Source of the DNA: Streptomyces sp. TLI_171
GTDB taxonomy: Bacteria; Actinomycetota; Actinomycetes; Streptomycetales; Streptomycetaceae
Assembly (NCBI RefSeq): GCF_003610255.1
Contig: NZ_RAPS01000001.1
Location: 992,001-1,056,000 of the forward strand
Reading direction: 5' to 3'
DNA length: 64,000 bases
The notes beneath the pieces were generated by a model that saw only the letters and a list, made by a program, of their open reading frames with translations, searched no databases and was not told the DNA's origin. Shown piece by piece: positions 1 to 7,667 of this stretch. The first letter of the stretch is position 1. The number at the start of each line of letters is the position of its first letter. Position numbers and translations under genes: made by a program.

Positions 1-1
1 G

Positions 2-931
2 CCCGACACCACGCGCCAGTGGGGCAGTTGGACCGCCCCGGCCGCCAACCCGGTCAAGGTCGACCAGGTCGGCACCGGCGCGTACGTGGTGCACTTCCCG
101 CTGATCGCCGGCCCCGGCGGCATCGCGCACGCCACCGCCGTCAACCGCACCGGCACCTGGTGCCAGGTCCAGGGCTGGGGCGCCGCCGGCACCGGCCTGG
201 ACGTCAAGGTGTCCTGCTACCAGCCGACCGGCGCGCCCGGCAACTCGCCGTTCACGGTGCTGTACACGGCCAGCACCGGCGCGCCCTCGACGGCGGGCGG
301 CGACTACGGCTACCTGTTCTCCGGGCTGAGCAGCAGCGCCACGCTGACCCAGTACAACTCCTCCGGCGGGACGAACCTGGCGAGCCACGGCTCGACCGGC
401 ATCTGGAAGGCCTGGCTGCCGGGTCTCGGCGGGTCCACCCCCGTCGGCAACGTCGAGGTCACCGCGGTCGACGCGGCCCAGGGCGCCCGCTGCAAGGTCG
501 CCGACTGGTTCCCGTCGGCCACCGGCCAGACCTTCCTGGTGGCCTGCTTCGACGCCGCCAACGTCCCCTACGACACGCGGTGGACGCTCAGCTACTCGGT
601 CAAGCGGGCGGTCCACGGGCCGGCGTTCCCGCCGAAGTCCTTCGGCTACCTGTGGTTCAACGCGGGCGTGCCGGCGGGCACGAACTTCAACTCGGCCGGC
701 GGGGTCAACGCCCTCGCCGCCGGCGTCCCGGCCACCGTCACCATGCCGGGCATCGCCGTCCCCTCCGACACCGCGCACGTCACCGCGTACGGCAGCGGCC
801 CCGGCTGGTGCCAGCTCGCCCTGCCCTGGACCCGCACCTCCGGCACCGTCAAGCTCAACCCGCTGTGCTTCAACCCGGGGGCGACACCCGTCGCCGCGCC
901 GTTCCTGACCGCCTACACCTCGGCCTTCTGA
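2..931 (+). CDS. Secreted repeat protein of unknown function, 5' end outside window
   Basis: The reading frame is open from the first bases, so the start and any signal peptide lie upstream. The visible 309 residues hold three related modules of about 90 residues. Modules 2 and 3 open with GYLFSG and GYLWFN, and each module has a beta-rich core with two cysteines (WCQV...SCYQ, RCKV...ACFD, WCQL...LCFN) and ends in an LYT/LSYS/LTAYTS strand. Paired cysteines and Gly/Ser/Thr-rich composition suggest a disulfide-stabilised extracellular protein. I do not recognise the family. A strong convergent terminator follows. That it is coding is clear; that it is secreted is inferred. Confidence 0.8.
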   Translation, partial: PDTTRQWGSWTAPAANPVKVDQVGTGAYVVHFPLIAGPGGIAHATAVNRTGTWCQVQGWGAAGTGLDVKVSCYQPTGAPGNSPFTVLYTASTGAPSTAGGDYGYLFSGLSSSATLTQYNSSGGTNLASHGSTGIWKAWLPGLGGSTPVGNVEVTAVDAAQGARCKVADWFPSATGQTFLVACFDAANVPYDTRWTLSYSVKRAVHGPAFPPKSFGYLWFNAGVPAGTNFNSAGGVNALAAGVPATVTMPGIAVPSDTAHVTAYGSGPGWCQLALPWTRTSGTVKLNPLCFNPGATPVAAPFLTAYTSAF

Positions 932-951
932 CCCGCCGAGCATTCGACGCC

Positions 952-988
952 CGCCGGCCGGGCCCGGAGCATCCGGGCCCGGCCGGCG
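952..988. terminator. Bidirectional hairpin terminator
   Basis: A perfect 16-bp inverted repeat (952-967 and 973-988) with a 5-nt loop sits between two convergent genes. The G+C-rich stem without a T-run is typical of actinobacterial terminators. Confidence 0.85.
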
Positions 989-1001
989 CCCGGGCGGGGC
1001 G

Positions 1002-2714
1002 TCAGTGGCCCAGCGGGGCGGTCCAGTTGAGGAGGGTTCCGCCGGCGGGCGGGACGGTGACGGTGAGGGTGCCGCCGAGGGTGCGGGCGCGCTCGGCCAG
1101 GTTGCGCAGGCCGCTGCGGCGGCCCTGGGCGGGGATCCCGACGCCGTCGTCCCGGACGGTCACCGAGACCTGCCCGCCGACGGCCTGCAGGGCGACCTCC
1201 ACGCGGGCCGCCTTGGCGTGCCGGGCGGCGTTGCTGAGGGCCTCGCCGAGGACGGCCACCAGGTGGTCGGCGACCGCGGGCGGGACGTCGGTGTCGAGCA
1301 GGCCCTCCATGCTCAGCCGGGGCGCGAAGCCGAGCGCGGCCTGCGCCTCCTCGACCACGTGCACCGCCCGGGCCCGTAGGCCCTGGCCGGCGCCGGCCTC
1401 GCGGACCCGCAGCCCGAAGATCGTCGAGCGGATGATCTTGATGGTCTCGTCCAGGTCGCCGACGGCGCGCAGCACCCGGTCGGCCGCTCCCGGGTGGTCG
1501 ATGAACCGGGACGCGCTCTGCAGCGTCATGCCGGTGGCGAACAGCCGCTGGATGGCCAGGTCGTGCAGGTCTCGGGCGATCCGGTCGCGGTCCTCCAGCA
1601 CCGCCAACTGCTCGGCGTCGCGCCGCCGTTCGGCCAGCTCCAGGGCGAGCGCGGCCTGGTCGGCGAAGCCCAGCAGCGGGTCGATCTCGCGCTCGGTGAA
1701 CTCCGGCTCCCCGCTCGCCCGGACCAGCAGCAGCACGCCCTCGGTGTGCCCCTCGGCCCGGCCGAGCGGCACCGCGACCGCCGGCCCGAGACCGGTGAAC
1801 CGCGGCGCGCCGGCCCGGTAGCGCGGATCCTCGGCCAGGTCGTACGAGGTCATCGGGATCCCCGCGACGCAGGCGGCGCCCGACAGCGTGCCGTGCAGCG
1901 GCACGTCCAGCCCGACCCGCTCCGCGGTCGCCCCGCCCAGCGCCAGCTCCACCCGCAGGCCGCTTCCGTCGGGCAGCGTGGTCAGCACGTCGGCCTGCGG
2001 CGCGCCGCTGATGTCACTGGCCCGCTGGGCGATCAGCTCCACCACCTGGGTGCGCGAACTCCCGGACAACAAGCGGCGGTTGATCTCGGCGGTGGCGGTC
2101 AGCCACCGCTGCCGGCGCTGCGCCTCCTCGTACAGGCGGGCGTTGTCGATGGCGACGCCCGCCGCGACGGCCAGGGTGGCGATCACCGACTCGTCGTCGT
2201 CGTCGAAGCCGGCCGCGCCGCGCTTGTCGGTCAGGTAGATGTTGCCGAACACCTCGTCACGGACCCGCACCGGCAAACCGAGGAAGGTCCGCATCTCCGG
2301 GTGGTGGGCGGGGCAGCCGGTGGACGCCGGGTGCCGCGTCAGGTCGTCCAGGCGCAACGGCTGCGGGTGGCGGATCAGTTCGCCGAGCAGTCCCTTGCCG
2401 GTGGGGTACGGGCCGATCCGGGCGATGTCCTCCTCGGTCAGGCCGACGGTGAGGAACTGCGAGAGGGTGTCGCCGTCCGGGCCGATGATGCCCAGCGCGG
2501 CGTACTTGGCGTCGGCGAGGACGGCCGCGGCCTCGACGATCCGGCGCAGCACCTGGGTGAGTTCGAGCTCGCGGCCGACCGAGAGCACCGCCTCCAGCAG
2601 GCTGTGCACGCGGTCGCGAGTGCCCCGGGCCACGTCGATCCGCGCCTGCAGTTCGGCCAGCAGCTCGTCCAGCCTGAGCTGCGGCATCCGCGACCGCGGT
2701 CCCTCCTCGCGCAC
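1002..2714 (-). CDS. DevS/DosS-like GAF sensor histidine kinase
   Basis: 570 residues, GTG start with GAGGAGG directly upstream. Order: short coiled N-terminus, GAF1 (about 40-195), GAF2 (about 210-350), HisKA_3 dimerisation box (EDRDRIARDLHD) and HATPase_c (EALSNAARHAK, then GLRNLAERARTLGG). The GAF1 stretch with HHPEMRTFLG (His137/138) and the DDDDE..IATLA..AGVAIDNARLYEEA segment closely resemble the dormancy kinases DevS/DosS, which bind haem in GAF-A. Haem binding here is inference. The kinase is soluble. No response regulator is adjacent, so it is an orphan that may act on a DevR/OsdR-type regulator elsewhere; matching boxes occur near 55.7 kb. Confidence 0.88.
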   Translation of the reverse strand: MREEGPRSRMPQLRLDELLAELQARIDVARGTRDRVHSLLEAVLSVGRELELTQVLRRIVEAAAVLADAKYAALGIIGPDGDTLSQFLTVGLTEEDIARIGPYPTGKGLLGELIRHPQPLRLDDLTRHPASTGCPAHHPEMRTFLGLPVRVRDEVFGNIYLTDKRGAAGFDDDDESVIATLAVAAGVAIDNARLYEEAQRRQRWLTATAEINRRLLSGSSRTQVVELIAQRASDISGAPQADVLTTLPDGSGLRVELALGGATAERVGLDVPLHGTLSGAACVAGIPMTSYDLAEDPRYRAGAPRFTGLGPAVAVPLGRAEGHTEGVLLLVRASGEPEFTEREIDPLLGFADQAALALELAERRRDAEQLAVLEDRDRIARDLHDLAIQRLFATGMTLQSASRFIDHPGAADRVLRAVGDLDETIKIIRSTIFGLRVREAGAGQGLRARAVHVVEEAQAALGFAPRLSMEGLLDTDVPPAVADHLVAVLGEALSNAARHAKAARVEVALQAVGGQVSVTVRDDGVGIPAQGRRSGLRNLAERARTLGGTLTVTVPPAGGTLLNWTAPLGH

Positions 2715-2879
2715 CGCGCTCCTCCTCGTCCGTCGCTCCGCCCCGCGATTCTCGCAGACGACCGGCCGCGGTCGGGCCCGCGGGGCGGGAATGCGCCAGA
2801 GGCGAACGAGCAGGTCACGACAGGGACAGGACAGAACGACAGGCCGGAGCGGGGGCGGGCGGGGAACCGGTGGGGCGGG

Positions 2880-3635
2880 TCAGGGGCGGGCGGTGCGGAG
2901 GATCAGGGCGGCGAGGGCTTCGGGGGCGCCGGGCTGGTGGCGGATGCCGGGGAAGGCGTTGACGTCGACGGCGATCGGGCCGTCCGGGCCGGGGAGCAGG
3001 TCGACGCCGTAGACCTGGAGGCCGTAGGCGGGGCCGGCGGCGAGGGCGAGGGCGGTCTCGGTCGGGTCGGGGGTCCAGGGGCGGCGTTCGGGCGCGACGG
3101 GGTCGAGTTCGGAGCGGCGCTGCTCGGCGAAGACCCGGCCGTCGACGACCCAGACCTTGCGGTCCCAGCCGTCGCCGGTGACGGGCTGCTGGGTGAGGAC
3201 GGGTTCGCCCGGCCAGCGGGCGGCGATCTCCGCCCACTGGTCGGGCGTCTCGACGCGGGCCACCAGATCGGTCTTGCGGCTGCGCCGGCTCTTGACCACC
3301 ACCGGTGCGGTCCACGGGAGTCGGCCGAGGACGCCGGTGCCGAGCGTCGCGGCGAACGGGATCCCGGCGGCCCGGGCCCGCTCCTCGATCGCGACCCGGT
3401 CCTGGCAGAACGCGGTGGCCTCCGCCGAGTTGAGCACGGGCCGGCCCGACTCCTCGTAGCGGCGGGCGAGTTGCAGGGCGTCGGCGTCGCGGGCCTTGAG
3501 CAGCAACAGGTCGGCGTCGGGGGCGGGCCCGGCCGGGACCATGGTGTGGCCGGCGGCGGCGAGCAGCGCACGGGTGGCGGCGAGCAGCGGGTGGTCGAGG
3601 TCGCGGGTCAGCACCGCGACCCGCAGACCCGTCAC
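2880..3635 (-). CDS. ATP-grasp family ligase (second of coupled pair)
   Basis: 251 residues. The GTG start overlaps the TGA stop of the preceding gene as GTGA (3632-3635), so the pair is translationally coupled. A short N-terminal Rossmann-like half (LRVAVLTRDLDHPLLAATR) precedes the ATP-grasp core: PVVVKSRRSRKTD (nucleotide-binding lysine), VLTQQPVTGDGWDRKVWVV, and the metal-binding D-V-N-A-F-P-G near the end. It resembles RimK-like ATP-grasp enzymes, which join a carboxylate to an amine or thiol through an acyl phosphate. The substrate is unknown and no precursor peptide is visible next to it. Confidence 0.8.
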   Translation of the reverse strand: MTGLRVAVLTRDLDHPLLAATRALLAAAGHTMVPAGPAPDADLLLLKARDADALQLARRYEESGRPVLNSAEATAFCQDRVAIEERARAAGIPFAATLGTGVLGRLPWTAPVVVKSRRSRKTDLVARVETPDQWAEIAARWPGEPVLTQQPVTGDGWDRKVWVVDGRVFAEQRRSELDPVAPERRPWTPDPTETALALAAGPAYGLQVYGVDLLPGPDGPIAVDVNAFPGIRHQPGAPEALAALILRTARP

Positions 3636-4516
3636 CGGGCGGCCTGCGCGGCCGGGGCCGGGGCCGGGTCCGGGGTGAGCAGCGAGCCCGCGCCGGGGGT
3701 CGGCCAGGAGGAGCCGGTGCGGGCCAGCCGGACCACGGCGTCGGCGACCCGCTCGACGGCGCGCGGGACCTGACGGAAGCTCGGGAAGTCGTTGATGTCG
3801 ACGACCACGGGGCCGTCGGGGCCGAGCAGCACGTCCAGGCCGTACAGGTCGAGGCCGAACACCTCGCCGACCTGGGCGGCGAGCGCGGCGACCTCGCGCG
3901 GGACCGGCACGGGGCGTTCGGTGGCGGGCTGGTGCGGGTGCAGCGGGGAGGTGCGCTGGGTGGCGAAGAGTTCGCCGCCCGCGCAGTACACCTTGAGGTC
4001 GAGGCCGTCGTTGGGCACGTACGGCTGGGCGATCAGCAGCCCGCCGTCGGCGGCGGCGATCCTGGCGAGCTGCCCGGGGTGCTCGACCAGGTGGACGGCG
4101 CGCCCCGACGAGCCGTCGGCGGGCTTGACCACCAGCGGCCAGCGCCGGCCGGGTATCGCGGCGAACGCGGCCGGGTCGGCGGCGGCCCAGGTCCGCGGCA
4201 TCGGCAGGCCGTGCAGGGCGGCGACCACCGCGGCCTGCGCCTTGTCGCGGACGGGGCGGATCGCCCGGGCGTCGTTGACGGTGGTCAGCCCGGCCGCGGC
4301 GGCGGACTCCAGCAGGCCGAGGCCGGGGCCGCCGGAGACGGTCTTCAGCACCCAGGCGTCGTGCTTGCCGCCGCGCACCAGTTTGGCGAGGTCGAGCAGG
4401 TCGGCGCCGGGCCGCAGCACGTCGACCCGGTGTCCGGTGGCCCGCAGGTGGTGCACCACGGCCAGCGGCATCCCGTCGTTGCGGTAGTGCTCCTCGACCA
4501 GGAAGCAGAACCTCAT
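3632..4516 (-). CDS. ATP-grasp family ligase (first of coupled pair)
   Basis: 294 residues from the ATG at 4516 (MRFCFLVEEHYRND), preceded by a purine-rich AGGGAAGGGG. The N-terminal domain is followed by PLVVKPADGSSGRAVHLVE (glycine-rich ATP loop), LLIAQPYVPNDGLDLKVYC, and VVVDINDFPSFR supplying the metal-binding Asp/Asn. Both ATP-grasp genes are full length but only distantly similar, suggesting two successive ligations or a heteromeric enzyme (inference). The Pro/Ala-rich C-terminal tail (about 25 residues) is probably disordered. It diverges from the P-loop gene at 4758 across a 240-bp region carrying repeats. Confidence 0.8.
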   Translation of the reverse strand: MRFCFLVEEHYRNDGMPLAVVHHLRATGHRVDVLRPGADLLDLAKLVRGGKHDAWVLKTVSGGPGLGLLESAAAAGLTTVNDARAIRPVRDKAQAAVVAALHGLPMPRTWAAADPAAFAAIPGRRWPLVVKPADGSSGRAVHLVEHPGQLARIAAADGGLLIAQPYVPNDGLDLKVYCAGGELFATQRTSPLHPHQPATERPVPVPREVAALAAQVGEVFGLDLYGLDVLLGPDGPVVVDINDFPSFRQVPRAVERVADAVVRLARTGSSWPTPGAGSLLTPDPAPAPAAQAAR

Positions 4517-4691
4517 GTTCCCCCACCCCTTCCCTCTGCCCCGTCCAACCGCCGAACCGTCCGACCGCGCGGGGCGTTTCGCATCGGACCACCCTGCCAC
4601 GGATCATCCGGCGGATTTCGCCCAGGGTGTCCGGGATCGGAAACAGCCGGGTCACAGCCGCATCGCCGCAGGTCTGGAACGGCTTGCCCCG

Positions 4692-4741
4692 GGCATGACG
4701 TTGGCATGACGCTCTCTTGGCACTCTCTTTGAGTGACACTC
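4692..4741. promoter_or_regulatory. Repeat-rich divergent regulatory region with interlocked CACTC/GAGTG half-sites
   Basis: GGCATGACG occurs twice, 11 bp apart (4692-4700 and 4703-4711). It is followed by CACTC (4721-4725), GAGTG (4731-4735) and CACTC (4737-4741). The middle half-site therefore forms two alternative inverted repeats, with 5-nt and 1-nt spacers. TTGGCACTC matches one arm of a CIRCE element but the spacing to the other arm is wrong. It ends 16 bp before the GTG at 4758, so it may be an operator or a leader hairpin. Confidence 0.45.
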
Positions 4742-4757
4742 TCCCGAGGAGGACCGT

Positions 4758-5465
4758 GTGCATCCACAGCTGCGCCCGCACGCGCGCCACGACCTGACGG
4801 ACCGTCCGGCCCCGGCCGTGCTGTCCTACCCCGCGGACGACGTGCTGGTGGTGTCCGGCCTGCCCGGCAGCGGCAAGAGCACCCTGATGGAGCGCTGCGC
4901 CCGGGCCCGGGTGATCGACTCCCAGCACACCCGGGCCCGGTTCGCCGCCGCGCTGCCGGGCGTTCCGTACGCGCTGTACCGCCCGCTGGTCCGGCTCGCC
5001 CACTACCTGGGCCTGCGGGCGGCGATACGCGCCGGCGGCCCGCTGGTGGTGCACGACTGCGGCACGCTGCCGTGGGTGCGCCGGGCGATCGCCCGGGCCA
5101 CCGCCGGGCAGGGCCGCCGGGTGCACCTGCTGCTGCTGGACGCCAGCGCCGAGCAGGCCGCGGACGGGCAGCGCCGACGCGGCCGCCGGGTGTCCAGGTA
5201 CGCGTTCGCCCGGCACCGCCGGGCCGCGGCGGCGCTGCGCGCCCTGGTGACGGCCGACGCGCCGCTGCCGTCCGGGGTGGCCTCCGCGGTGCTGCTGCCG
5301 CGTGCCTCGGCCGCCCGGCTCGCCGCGATCGTGTTCACGACGGCGGCGGTCCGGCCGCCCTCGACGGCCCGTCAGGCCGCGCGCGCGACCCGGCCGGTCG
5401 CGCCGGTCGTCCCGGCGCCCCGGATGGCGCCCGTCGCGGCGGCGGCGACTGCGGCGAACGGCTGA
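4758..5465 (+). CDS. P-loop (AAA/kinase-like) ATP-binding protein
   Basis: 235 residues, GTG start with GAGGAGG upstream. Walker A GLPGSGKST lies at residues 34-42. The sequence VVHDCGTLPWVRRAIARA fits a Walker-B-like or lid region of small nucleotide or metabolite kinases and zeta-toxin-like P-loop proteins. The basic segment GQRRRGRRVSRYAFARHRR resembles a LID. The last 40 residues are Ala/Pro-rich and probably flexible. It is divergent from the ATP-grasp pair and followed 52 bp later by an unrecognised gene. Substrate unknown. Confidence 0.75.
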   Translation: MHPQLRPHARHDLTDRPAPAVLSYPADDVLVVSGLPGSGKSTLMERCARARVIDSQHTRARFAAALPGVPYALYRPLVRLAHYLGLRAAIRAGGPLVVHDCGTLPWVRRAIARATAGQGRRVHLLLLDASAEQAADGQRRRGRRVSRYAFARHRRAAAALRALVTADAPLPSGVASAVLLPRASAARLAAIVFTTAAVRPPSTARQAARATRPVAPVVPAPRMAPVAAAATAANG

Positions 5466-5517
5466 GCCGGCCCGCGCGTCGCCCGCCGCCCGGTGCGGAC
5501 GTGGTTAGTCTCCGGCC

Positions 5518-6417
5518 ATGGGCACCCCCGAACGCACCCCCGAGCTCACGGTCGAGCTCACCGCCGAGCGCACCCCGGAGCCCCCGGCGCGGCCCGCCGC
5601 CGGGCCCGGCGGCGAACCCCGCTCCGGCGGGCAGCCGCGGCGCGCGGGCGGGCAGCCGCAGCGCGGGCCGCACGCCCGACGGGTGGCCGACCGCCTGTCG
5701 GTGCAGTTCCGCGTCCCGGTGGAGCCGCAGTACGAGCCGGCCGGCCGCCGCTGGACGCTGCGCTGGTACGACGGGCCGACGGTGGACTCGGTCCGCTGTG
5801 CGCTGGAGCGGCTGTTCCCGGACGGGGACGGGTTCGCGGTGCGGCGCGACCTGACCACCCGGGCGCTGGTGCTGGCCGCGATCCGGGAGACCCGGGCCGG
5901 GGCGATGCACCGGTCGGAGGGCAGTTGGGGCCAGCGCTACCACCTGGAGCAGTTGCTGGCCGACCGGGACCACCCGGACCGGACCGCCGATCCGCGCGAA
6001 GCGGCCATGCTGGAGCGGCTGTTGACGGCAGCCACCGCCGAGTCGGTGCGCGGCCTGGCCGCCCCCGACCTGTCCCGGGCATTCGACCTGGTGGCGCGGA
6101 ACGGGGTGGCCTGGCTGCTCCCCGAGCACCGGCTGGCCGGCCCCGCCGACCGGGACGCGCTGGCGCTCGCCCCGCTGGAGTACCTGACCTCCCGTTACGC
6201 GACGGGCGTGCACCGCACGGCGTGGGAGACGGCCCTGGCGGTGCTGCCGCTGCGGGCCGCGGTCGCCGCCGCGCACCAGGACCCGGACCCGGACCCGGAC
6301 GCCGCGCGGGCTGCGCTGACCCTGCTGCCCGCCCTGCGGGCGCAGGTCTCCGCCGAACTGGACGCGATCGAGCGGCGGCTCGCCGGAGCCGCGGCCGGGA
6401 GCACGCCCACCGCGTGA
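5518..6417 (+). CDS. Hypothetical protein
   Basis: 299 residues, not recognised. The first 60 residues are low complexity, with a threefold TPE(L/R)T-like repeat followed by Pro/Gly/Arg-rich sequence. The folded part begins near residue 60 (ADRLSVQFRVPVEPQYEP) and is mostly helical, with a motif YHLEQLLADRDHPDR and a C-terminal helical bundle interrupted by a short DPDPDPD linker. There is no signal peptide or membrane segment, so it is probably cytoplasmic. It lies 52 bp behind the P-loop gene in the same direction and may share its transcript. Confidence 0.65.
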   Translation: MGTPERTPELTVELTAERTPEPPARPAAGPGGEPRSGGQPRRAGGQPQRGPHARRVADRLSVQFRVPVEPQYEPAGRRWTLRWYDGPTVDSVRCALERLFPDGDGFAVRRDLTTRALVLAAIRETRAGAMHRSEGSWGQRYHLEQLLADRDHPDRTADPREAAMLERLLTAATAESVRGLAAPDLSRAFDLVARNGVAWLLPEHRLAGPADRDALALAPLEYLTSRYATGVHRTAWETALAVLPLRAAVAAAHQDPDPDPDAARAALTLLPALRAQVSAELDAIERRLAGAAAGSTPTA

Positions 6418-6585
6418 GCCCGGCGGACCGCCGATCGACCCCGGCGGCAGCGTACCGACACCATTCTGCCTGTTCAGCGGCGTTCGCGGTAGGAGCGAGC
6501 GCACATCCGAACTCCCTTGTCCGGGCGGCCGGTCGGGCCGCAGACTCGTCCGCATTCCCCCCTTGGACGAGTCGATGGGAGCCGT

Positions 6586-6933
6586 GTGTCCGCACACGTG
6601 GATCAGGACCTTGCACTGCGCGCCCGGGTTCTGCTGGCCGGCAGTGAACCCCCCACCCCCTGGCAGGCCTACCGGGCGCACCGCCTGCTGGCCCGGGTCA
6701 ACCCCGCGGTGCACCTGCCGCGGCTGGCGCTGGCGGCGGTCGAACTGACCAAGCACTACCCGGTGGTGCTCCGCCGGGACATCCAACTGCGGCTGATGGA
6801 AGAGGCGTTGGCGGTCGCCTCGGCGATCGACCCGGCCGACCCGGACCGGCCGCGGGCGCTCGCCGCGATTCGCAGGGCGTACCGCGAGCGGGCCGAACAG
6901 TTGGGCATCGAACCCGCCGAACCCGGGATCTGA
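6586..6933 (+). CDS. Small helical hypothetical protein
   Basis: 115 residues from the GTG at 6586, chosen because GGGAG lies 4 nt upstream; an in-frame ATG at 6517 lacks a clear binding site. The protein is alpha-helical and soluble, with motif PPTPWQAYRAHRLLARVNPAVHLP cut by prolines and a C-terminal charged helix (AIRRAYRERAEQLG). Family not recognised. A TGACGG-type palindrome follows, overlapping the stop of the convergent response regulator. Confidence 0.6.
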   Translation: MSAHVDQDLALRARVLLAGSEPPTPWQAYRAHRLLARVNPAVHLPRLALAAVELTKHYPVVLRRDIQLRLMEEALAVASAIDPADPDRPRALAAIRRAYRERAEQLGIEPAEPGI

Positions 6934-6958
6934 CGCCCGGGCCGGGCCCGGGCATGAC

Positions 6959-6973
6959 CTGACGGCCCGTCAG
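6959..6973. repeat. Stop-codon-embedding palindrome CTGACGG-C-CCGTCAG
   Basis: Seven-bp arms with a 1-nt centre. The right arm contains the stop codon of the minus-strand response regulator (6970-6972). It belongs to a family seen at several gene ends in this window. Confidence 0.6.
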
Positions 6974-7617
6974 AGTGCGGCGTCGCGGGCCAGCAGGGCG
7001 GCCTGCACCCGGTTCTCGCAGGCCAGTTTGGCGAGGATCCGGCTGACGTAGGTCTTCACGGTGGCCTCGCTCATGTGCAGGCGGGCGCCGGTGTCGGCGT
7101 TCGACAGCCCCTCGCCGAGCAGGTCGACCACCTCGCGTTCGCGTGCGGTGAGCACCGCCAGCTTCCGTCTGGCCTGCTCGCCGCGCGCGGCCGCCGGGCC
7201 GTCCGCGAGGCTGTCCACGATGTGCCGGGTGGCGGCCGGGGACAGGAAGGCGTGGCCGGTGGCCGCGGCCCGCACCGCCTGGATCAGCTCGGCCGGGGCG
7301 GTGTCCTTCAGCAGGAACCCGGCCCCGCCGGAGGTGATCGCGCGCAGCACGTTCTCGCGCTCGCCGAAGGTGGTCAGCACGATCGCCCGGGTGCCGGGGG
7401 CCGCCCGGGGCAGTTCGGCGAGCGCGCTCAGACCGTCCAGCACCGGCATCCGGATGTCCAACAGCAGCACGTCGGCGGCGAGTGCCCGCGCCAGCCGGAG
7501 CGCCTCGGCGCCGTCCGGGGCCTCGCCCACCACCTCGATGTCCTCGGCGGAGGTGAGGATCATCCGGATGCCGGCCCGGATCAGCGGCTCGTCGTCGGCC
7601 ACCAGCACACGGATCAC
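6970..7617 (-). CDS. NarL/LuxR-type response regulator
   Basis: 215 residues. The GTG at 7617 begins VIRVLVADDEPLIRAG. The receiver domain (1-120) has the acidic pair DD, phospho-acceptor Asp in VLLLDIRMPVLDG, Thr in VLTTF and Lys in FLLKD. The LuxR/GerE helix-turn-helix follows (about 145-210: LTAREREVVDLLGEGLSNADTGARLHMSEATVKTYVSRIL). It lies 50 bp downstream of the DesK-type kinase in the same direction and is presumably its partner. Confidence 0.93.
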   Translation of the reverse strand: MIRVLVADDEPLIRAGIRMILTSAEDIEVVGEAPDGAEALRLARALAADVLLLDIRMPVLDGLSALAELPRAAPGTRAIVLTTFGERENVLRAITSGGAGFLLKDTAPAELIQAVRAAATGHAFLSPAATRHIVDSLADGPAAARGEQARRKLAVLTAREREVVDLLGEGLSNADTGARLHMSEATVKTYVSRILAKLACENRVQAALLARDAAL

Positions 7618-7667
7618 TGCACGGACTTCCCTTCGCCCCCGCCACCGGACCACACCGCCCGGACCGC

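Noticed and set aside
4719..4741. CIRCE or HAIR heat-shock operator
   Set aside because: One CIRCE-like half-site is present, but the spacing and second arm do not fit either consensus.
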